A stretch of 64,000 nucleotides of DNA from Pseudomonadota bacterium. Its GTDB lineage: Bacteria > Desulfobacterota > Desulfovibrionia > Desulfovibrionales > Desulfovibrionaceae. Position numbers and translations under genes: made by a program. The notes under the pieces are model-generated. The model did not search any database. It worked only from the letters and a program-made list of their open reading frames with translations, and was not told the origin of the DNA. Every line of letters begins with the position of its first letter. Position 1 is the stretch's first letter. Below, piece by piece: positions 57,489 through 64,000 of the stretch. The stretch is taken from positions 26,880-90,879 of the forward strand of contig JAEYDL010000012.1 in NCBI GenBank assembly GCA_023403845.1, in the 5' to 3' direction.

Positions 57489-59195
57489 CTAGCGAATGCC
57501 GGGAAAGACCGTCATGAACCGGTGTTCAGCCTCGGCCGAACCGATCAGAATCAATTCTGCCCCCTCCTGAATCGGAAGCTGCGGGTCCGGAGGAACGCTC
57601 AGTTCCTGCCCTCGCCGCAGCGCCACCACATTGCAGTCCGTTCGTTCGCGAATATGGCTGTCCTTCAAGGAAAGGCCGACCAGAGACGCGGGGGCGGTGA
57701 CCCGAAAGATCAGCAGTCCTTCCGTCAGGATCGTCATCCGTCCCGGACTGAGCAGATTGATGATGGTGCTCGCCGCCATGGACGCATGGGACATGACGAG
57801 GTTGGCCCCGGCGTTGTAGAGCGAGGCCACGTTGCGGTCCAGCGTTGACCGGCTGAGAATCTGCACGTCGGGCCGGAGCTTGCGGCAATAGATGGTCAGG
57901 TAGATGTTCAGGTCGTCGTTGTGCGTGGTCACGATGACCGAGGGAGTCTCCATGATGCCGGCGCGCCGCAGCACTTCAAAGTCACCGGCGTTGCCAATGA
58001 CGTACCGGGGATCATCCGCATCAGCCAGACGCGGATTTTTCTCCACCAGATGGTAGGAGACCCCGCGCCGCTCAAGCGCCTCCGCCGCCGACTTGCCCAC
58101 CTTGCCGCCCCCCAGGATGAGAACCGGCATGGTATTGGCCTCGGTCGTCCGTTCAGCCTTGCGGTCATAGAAGGAAAGCTGATTGGCCGTTCCGGCCAGC
58201 AGCAGAATGGACGTATCCTCTATTCTGCTGTCCGGGCGGGCGGGCATATAGGTGTTGCCCTCCCACAAGCCCACCACGTTCAGACCGAATCGCTCGCGCA
58301 GGCCGCATTCTCTCAGAGTCAACCCGGTGAACTCGGTGTGAATTACGGGAGCTTCGGCGATGCAGAGAGAACCGAAGCGGGCGATGATGTTGGACTGGGC
58401 CCGCGTTCCATGCACGCGCCGGGCAAGACTTCTCCCGAGCATCTGTTCGAAAGAATAGACATGATCGCACCCCGCGAGCTGGAGGATGTTCATTGCCTCC
58501 TGATTTTCTGCGCTTGCCGCAAGCAGAGTGGAAGGCGCGGCTTCCCGCACCGTCGAGGCGATGTTGGTGTTTTTCAGGTCGTCGCAAAAGGCGGCGACCA
58601 GAGCCGCCCTGTCCACCCTCAGATTCCGGTAGGTGTTGGCGTCATCGAATTCCCCGGTCACGACATCATAATGGTTGTCATAAAGATCCAGCGCGTCCCT
58701 GCTGTCCGGAGGAACCAGCAGGGCATAGGGGAACTTGTACTGCCTGAGCTTCTGGGCGATGTTCAGGGTAATGGCGTTTTCCCCTACGAGAATGGTGTGT
58801 CCGCTCGTATCTGCAGGCAGTTCCCTCGGCTTTCTGCGGGAATTGTATGCATCGATCCACGGCTGATAGACGAACCGAATGAACATGAACGGCATCAGCA
58901 CCATGATCAGCATGATGCCGGTCATGAGCACAACTATGGAAAACAGCTTGCCCAGATCACTCCCGAAGGTGATGTCCCCGAACCCCAACGTGGACATGAC
59001 CGTAAGAGTCCAGTAAAGACCTGTCACAAAAGAATAATCACGTTCTTCGTATACCATGATGAGATGGAACAGGAAGCTGAACAGCAGGACAAGCAGCGTC
59101 GTAAAAAGGGTGAAGGCCATCACGACGTGCATGTTGCGCTTGCCGCCCGCCTGTGGGGCCAGCAACGCCGGAATCAGCGAAAAGAGAATCTTCAT
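57489..59195 (-). CDS. Potassium channel protein with two RCK/TrkA domains
   Basis: 568 residues. Two membrane helices (about 24-48 and 84-108) flank the selectivity filter TLGFGD (69-74). Two RCK units follow, the first HTILVGENAITLNIAQKLR, the second PVLILGGGKVGKSAAEALERRG with VEKNP, each with a TrkA-C-like region (HTEFTGLTLRECGLRERFG; SLVGLSLKDSHIRERTDCNVVALRRG). It resembles MthK/YugO-type ligand-gated K+ channels. Start overlaps the manC stop as ATGA, an unexpected partner. Confidence 0.92.
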   Translation of the reverse strand: MKILFSLIPALLAPQAGGKRNMHVVMAFTLFTTLLVLLFSFLFHLIMVYEERDYSFVTGLYWTLTVMSTLGFGDITFGSDLGKLFSIVVLMTGIMLIMVLMPFMFIRFVYQPWIDAYNSRRKPRELPADTSGHTILVGENAITLNIAQKLRQYKFPYALLVPPDSRDALDLYDNHYDVVTGEFDDANTYRNLRVDRAALVAAFCDDLKNTNIASTVREAAPSTLLAASAENQEAMNILQLAGCDHVYSFEQMLGRSLARRVHGTRAQSNIIARFGSLCIAEAPVIHTEFTGLTLRECGLRERFGLNVVGLWEGNTYMPARPDSRIEDTSILLLAGTANQLSFYDRKAERTTEANTMPVLILGGGKVGKSAAEALERRGVSYHLVEKNPRLADADDPRYVIGNAGDFEVLRRAGIMETPSVIVTTHNDDLNIYLTIYCRKLRPDVQILSRSTLDRNVASLYNAGANLVMSHASMAASTIINLLSPGRMTILTEGLLIFRVTAPASLVGLSLKDSHIRERTDCNVVALRRGQELSVPPDPQLPIQEGAELILIGSAEAEHRFMTVFPGIR

Positions 59196-60607
59196 CCCTT
59201 GCGACCGTATTTGTCCTCAAATCGGACGATGTCGTCCTCTCCCAGATAGGAACCGGACTGAATTTCGATGACCACAAGCGGAATGATGCCCGGATTCTTC
59301 AGCCTGTGCACGGCGCCCAGCGGAATATATACGGATTCGTTTTCCGTATGCAGCCCCGTTCTCCCGTCCACGGTGATCTCCGCCGTTCCCTCGACCACAA
59401 CCCAGTGTTCCGCCCGGTGGTGGTGCATCTGCAAAGACAGCTCGGCTCCAGGATTGACGACGATGCGCTTGACCTGAAAGCGGTCGCCCATGGCCAGTTG
59501 CTCGTAACTGCCCCAGGGACGGTACACCAGAGGATGCAACTCGGCCTCGCTGCGGCCTTCGGCCTTGAGCCGCTCCACCAGCGTCTTCACGCGCTGCGTA
59601 TCCGAGCGGTTGGCCACCAGCACGCTGTCCGGCGTCTCCACCACGACGAGATCGGAAACGCCGAGCGCGGCCACAAGCCGGTGCGTCCCATGCAGGTAGC
59701 AGTTTTCGGCTCCCTCGATCATGACGTCGCCGATATGGGCATTGCCGTGCGCGTCGTGTTCCGCAACTTCGTAAAAGGCCTCCCAGGAACCAAGGTCGCT
59801 CCATTCGGCAGTCAGGGACACAACCACGGCCCTTTCGGTCCGTTCCATGACGGCATAGTCAATGGAATCGGAAGGCGAGCGCAAAAAGGCGTCGCGCCCG
59901 GGACGCACGAAGTCCATATCCTCGCTGCGTCCGCCCCAGGCTTCGCGGCAGGCGGCAAAAATGGCTGGCGCATATCGCTCCAGTTCCGCGAGATAGGCGG
60001 AAGCCCGGAACAGAAACATACCGCTGTTCCAGAAATGGCCGCCTTCCGCCAGCATGGCTTCGGCGCGGGCGAGATCGGGCTTTTCCACAAAACGCGCCAC
60101 GGCATACCCCTCTGTTCCCGGACGCAGCTCGCCCCGACGAATATACCCGAACCCGGTTTCAGGCCCGGTGGGCGTAATGCCGAACGTCACTATGTCGCCC
60201 GTCACGGCACAGGCGCAGGCCTGCTCCACCGCACTGGCGAAGGCTGCCTGAGGCGCCAGAACATGATCGGAAGGCAGAACCAGCAAAAGCGGATCCTCGC
60301 CACCCTCCACCGCGGACAATGCGGCAAGCGCGATGGCCGGGGCGGTGTTGCGTCCGCTGGGCTCCAGCAGAATGCCGCCCCCGACGCCCTTGGCCTGAAG
60401 CGCCGCCGCCACGTAAAAGCGATGTTCCTCGTTGCAGACCACCAGAGGGGCGGTGCTGCCCGGCAGGCGCATGGCCCGGTCCACCGTATTTCCAAACAAT
60501 GTATGTCCGCCCAGATCCATGAACTGTTTGGGATACCGGGAACGAGAAAGCGGCCAGAGGCGGGTTCCGCTGCCGCCGCATAAGATTACGGGACGCAACA
60601 CGGTCAT
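59192..60607 (-). CDS. manC: Mannose-1-phosphate guanylyltransferase / mannose-6-phosphate isomerase
   Basis: 471 residues. Nucleotidyltransferase domain with PVILCGGSGTRLWPLSRSRYPKQF, LPSDHV and FVEKP; C-terminal cupin isomerase domain with RPWGSYE and LSLQMHHHRAEHWVVVEGTAEI. It makes GDP-mannose for polysaccharide or O-antigen. ATG at 60607 begins the conserved domain. No other glycan genes adjoin it. Confidence 0.96.
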   Translation of the reverse strand: MTVLRPVILCGGSGTRLWPLSRSRYPKQFMDLGGHTLFGNTVDRAMRLPGSTAPLVVCNEEHRFYVAAALQAKGVGGGILLEPSGRNTAPAIALAALSAVEGGEDPLLLVLPSDHVLAPQAAFASAVEQACACAVTGDIVTFGITPTGPETGFGYIRRGELRPGTEGYAVARFVEKPDLARAEAMLAEGGHFWNSGMFLFRASAYLAELERYAPAIFAACREAWGGRSEDMDFVRPGRDAFLRSPSDSIDYAVMERTERAVVVSLTAEWSDLGSWEAFYEVAEHDAHGNAHIGDVMIEGAENCYLHGTHRLVAALGVSDLVVVETPDSVLVANRSDTQRVKTLVERLKAEGRSEAELHPLVYRPWGSYEQLAMGDRFQVKRIVVNPGAELSLQMHHHRAEHWVVVEGTAEITVDGRTGLHTENESVYIPLGAVHRLKNPGIIPLVVIEIQSGSYLGEDDIVRFEDKYGRKG

Positions 60608-60911
60608 TATATTCTCTGTCTGTAAAAAGTTATGAACAGCTGCGCCTTGCACGGCAAGGCCACGTTACGATAACGTGCCGCACCGACGATGTCCACGGTA
60701 CGACTGCGTCGAATCCGCTTGCGGGAACTCTCCGCCGGACGGCGCAGCTCCCGCGGCATCCCCCCTTTCTCCATTCGGAAGAGGGATTTTCTTGTTCTTT
60801 CCCCATGCTCCCGATATGCTTGAGCGGTTCCGTCCCTGAGAGACAGGGGGAAAGACTCACTTCCCGCCCCGGGTCTCCATTCTGAACCTTCCGATACCGC
60901 ACGGGAACAGC
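60608..60911. other. Divergent region manC / YdcF-like gene
   Basis: Both genes start outward from here. ACGTTACGATAACGT (about 60661-60675) is a near-perfect dyad worth noting; no clear promoters were identified. Confidence 0.35.
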
Positions 60912-61556
60912 ATGAAACGCCAGATCACCTCCGGACCGCCCGGCAAGCCCCGCGCCGGCGCGGTCCTCTGCAAAAAAGGATTCGACCTGTTGCGGCGCTG
61001 TCTGCGGAGCACGCTTCCCGTCGCAGGCGCGGCGACGCTGTTCTGCGGCGCGACGGCCTGCGTTCTCCTCTGGGGAGCCGTCAACTGGCTGAAGGTCGAG
61101 ATTCCCCTGAACCGGGCCGACTGGATCGTGGTTCTCGGCGGCGAATCAGGACAACGCGTCATCGGCGCGGCAGAGGCGTACCACCAGGGGATTGCCCGGC
61201 GGGTCTTCGTTTCGGGTTCCGGGGATTGCCGTTTGATCGCACGACGTCTGAACATGGCGGGCGTGCCCGATGTCCGTTACGAATGCAGCTCCCGCAGCAC
61301 CCATGAAAACGCACTGCTGACCAGAACGGCGCTGGAACCTTCCCACCCGCAAAAGATCCTGCTGGTCACAAGCTGGTATCATACGCGCCGCGCGCTGCGC
61401 TCCTTCCAAAAGGCGTGGCCCGACGTGACCTTCGGCGTCCGGGGAGTCTACCCGGGAACGCGCCTGAGCAACCGCTTCATGGTCTACGAAGCGGGCAGCA
61501 TTCTTGCGGAATATGTGAAAACCGTGTGGTACATGGCGCGGTACGGCGTCTTTTGA
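60912..61556 (+). CDS. YdcF/SanA-like (DUF218) membrane-anchored protein
   Basis: 214 residues. A hydrophobic segment near residues 35-55 anchors the protein, followed by the DUF218 core: DWIVVLGGESGQRVIGAAEAYHQGIARRVFVSG, ECSSRSTHENALLT and LLVTSWYHTRRALRSFQKAWP. Family members (YdcF, SanA, ElyC) affect envelope polysaccharide handling. Next to manC, in the opposite orientation, which fits an envelope role. Confidence 0.88.
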   Translation: MKRQITSGPPGKPRAGAVLCKKGFDLLRRCLRSTLPVAGAATLFCGATACVLLWGAVNWLKVEIPLNRADWIVVLGGESGQRVIGAAEAYHQGIARRVFVSGSGDCRLIARRLNMAGVPDVRYECSSRSTHENALLTRTALEPSHPQKILLVTSWYHTRRALRSFQKAWPDVTFGVRGVYPGTRLSNRFMVYEAGSILAEYVKTVWYMARYGVF

Positions 61557-61565
61557 CGCCGGCCG

Positions 61566-62528
<963 letters not shown>

Positions 62529-62581
62529 CAATCCCTCGCCCCGATACGATGAAAAAGACCAAGAAATGGAGTTCGCGACCT

Positions 62582-62607
62582 GAAACAGGTAGCTTTTCCC
62601 CTGTTTC
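62582..62607. promoter_or_regulatory. Inverted repeat between OppF-like gene and fadL
   Basis: GAAACAGG (62582-62589), ten bases, CCTGTTTC (62600-62607), in the 218-bp divergent region. Possible operator for either gene. Confidence 0.4.
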
Positions 62608-62746
62608 TTTGATAAGAAGATCAGTCTTTTTTATCGGCAATCCATTGTCGACATTCCATAAGGCTCCCGCCGGGGAGCGCTTCCACACGGATACCATCGG
62701 CCCCTGCGGTGGTCAAACCTTCCCCTGCGGGAAAAAGGAAAGTCTG

Positions 62747-63979
62747 ATGAAACGGCTCTTGACTCTGGTGCTTGGTATCGCCACAGCGGCAACGCTGACG
62801 GGAACAGCTTTCGCCGAAGGCTTCGTGCTCTCCGACTTCGGAGCGCGCGGCACGGCCCTCGCAGGCGGCATGGTCGGCAGAGCCGACGACGCTTCCGCCG
62901 TCGCCTGGAACCCCGCCGGCATCACCCAGCTGCCCGGAACCCACACAATGGTCGGCTTCACCATGATCCAGCCCTCCGGCACCGTGGACGCCAAGGATAG
63001 TTATGGCAACAAGGTTTCGACCGATGTGGACAAGCACACATGGGTCAACCCGCATGCCTATCTCACACACCAGTACAACGACCGCCTGTGGTTCGGACTC
63101 GGCCTGTTTTCGCGCTTCGGCCTCGGCAACTCCTATCCCAACGACTGGCCGGGCCGCTACAACCTCGAATACATCAGCCTGCAGACCATCTCACTGAACC
63201 CGAATGTGGCCTACAAGGTCAATGATAAGCTGTCTCTCGCCATGGGTGTGGAAATCATGGGCGCGAACATGCTGATGAAAAGGGATCAATATCCAACAAG
63301 TATTCAAAACAGACTGGACGGCCAGAGCGTGGCCCTCGGCGTCAACCTTGCCGCTCATTACAAGTTCAACGACCAGTGGGCCGCCGGGCTGACCTGGCGC
63401 AGCGGCGTCAGTCAGCACGTCAAGGGTAAATCAAAATTCAAGCCTGGAGAAATTCCTCCTTCCCTTCAAAACTCCGACCTGCACGGCAATCTGCATCTGC
63501 CCGACCAGTTCTCCGCAGGCGTGACCTGGCGGCCCACGGAAGACCTCAGCTTCGAAGCCGGAGCCGTGTATACGGTGTGGAGCCGCTACCGTTCCCTGAA
63601 CATTCATCTTGAAGATCCCATGAACATAACCGCAGCCAGCCAGAAAAACTGGCACGATACCTGGGCCTTCAACCTGAGCGCGGAATATCAGGCGCTGGAC
63701 TGGCTGACCCTGCGCGCCGGCTATATCTACGAAACAAGCTGCATGGACGACTCCACGGCGGACTACATGACACCGAGCAACGGACGTCAGCGTTTCACCG
63801 CCGGCGTGGGTTTCCAGTGGGACAACTGGACGCTTGACCTCGCGTACGCCTATCTGATCATCAAGCCTCTGGACTATACCCAGGCTGCGGCCTCCATGCC
63901 CAATTCCAGGGTACGTCCCGGACGCAGTCACAACGGCTCCAGCCATCTTGCGGCCATGTCCCTCGGCTACAAGTTCTGA
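62747..63979 (+). CDS. fadL: FadL/TodX-family outer-membrane porin
   Basis: 410 residues. Signal peptide MKRLLTLVLG...AFA with likely cleavage after residue 23, then the FadL N-terminal plug: FGARGTALAGGMVGRADDASAVAWNPAGITQLPG. The rest alternates short beta strands and ends in a C-terminal aromatic (GYKF), as outer-membrane barrels do. It lets long-chain fatty acids or other hydrophobic compounds cross the outer membrane. ATG at 62747 follows AAGGA. Confidence 0.94.
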   Translation: MKRLLTLVLGIATAATLTGTAFAEGFVLSDFGARGTALAGGMVGRADDASAVAWNPAGITQLPGTHTMVGFTMIQPSGTVDAKDSYGNKVSTDVDKHTWVNPHAYLTHQYNDRLWFGLGLFSRFGLGNSYPNDWPGRYNLEYISLQTISLNPNVAYKVNDKLSLAMGVEIMGANMLMKRDQYPTSIQNRLDGQSVALGVNLAAHYKFNDQWAAGLTWRSGVSQHVKGKSKFKPGEIPPSLQNSDLHGNLHLPDQFSAGVTWRPTEDLSFEAGAVYTVWSRYRSLNIHLEDPMNITAASQKNWHDTWAFNLSAEYQALDWLTLRAGYIYETSCMDDSTADYMTPSNGRQRFTAGVGFQWDNWTLDLAYAYLIIKPLDYTQAAASMPNSRVRPGRSHNGSSHLAAMSLGYKF

Positions 63980-64000
63980 TCGCTTCACATTCCCACCGGA

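Overview
The window looks like chromosomal DNA of an anaerobic, Gram-negative member of the Desulfovibrionaceae or a close relative. The reasons are the gene order and content: a TRAP uptake system, [FeFe]-hydrogenase maturases HydE and HydF, a FixABCX-type electron-transfer operon, a FadL porin, an EF-G paralogue, and an rpsU-yqeY-mutS2-dnaG-rpoD block. The assignment is inferred from gene content and general sequence character, not from a database search. Most of the DNA is G+C-rich and densely coded on both strands. A few stretches (4.1-4.3, 5.3-8.3, 11.9-12.3, 26.2-26.7, 29.4-30.0, 50.1-50.5 and 55.4-56.2 kb) are A+T-rich or gene-poor.

Layout. 1-5.3 kb: a TRAP transporter (a fused DctQM permease that runs off the left edge, plus DctP) and a large flavin/Fe-S NADH:flavin oxidoreductase on the minus strand, with a divergent LysR regulator. 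5.3-8.1 kb: a gene-poor stretch with one unrecognised helical protein, then a TetR plus paired small multidrug resistance exporter operon headed by a 40-bp perfect palindrome. 8.5-10.7 kb: hydE-hydF. 11-12.5 kb: a CI/LexA-like regulator and a divergent small gene. 13-20 kb: the macromolecular-synthesis block. 20.7-26.2 kb: rsmA, an EF-G paralogue, lysC and tsaE. 26.7-33.3 kb: an iron alcohol dehydrogenase, an MHS-type permease, a Crp/Fnr regulator, a TSUP (TauE/SafE) exporter and a CoA-acylating-type aldehyde dehydrogenase, which together suggest handling of a small, possibly sulfonated, aldehyde or alcohol. 33.6-44.5 kb: truB, rpsO, pnp, kdsB, carA, an AspT-like exchanger, a histone-deacetylase-fold hydrolase with a cysteine-rich tail, an alpha/beta hydrolase and a 42-residue membrane peptide. 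44.5-50 kb: aat, a second TSUP protein, clpA-clpS and radA, i.e. most of the bacterial N-degron pathway. 50.5-55.3 kb: acyl-CoA dehydrogenase, EtfB/FixA, EtfA/FixB, FixC and FixX. 56.2-64 kb: a radical SAM protein, a two-RCK potassium channel joined to manC, a YdcF-like protein, an unpartnered OppF/DppF ATPase and FadL.

How they fit together. The metabolic loci (TRAP with flavin reductase, Fe-ADH/ALDH/TSUP, acyl-CoA dehydrogenase/FixABCX, hydrogenase maturation) suit an anaerobe living on small organic acids, H2 and internal electron acceptors. The rest is housekeeping. The most interesting candidates are the acyl-CoA dehydrogenase/FixABCX operon with its paired upstream dyads, the aldehyde/TSUP locus, the deacetylase with a four-cysteine tail, and the TetR/SMR operon. 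No tRNA, rRNA, CRISPR array, transposase or integrase was seen. All functional calls come from reading motifs; no search or structure prediction was run.
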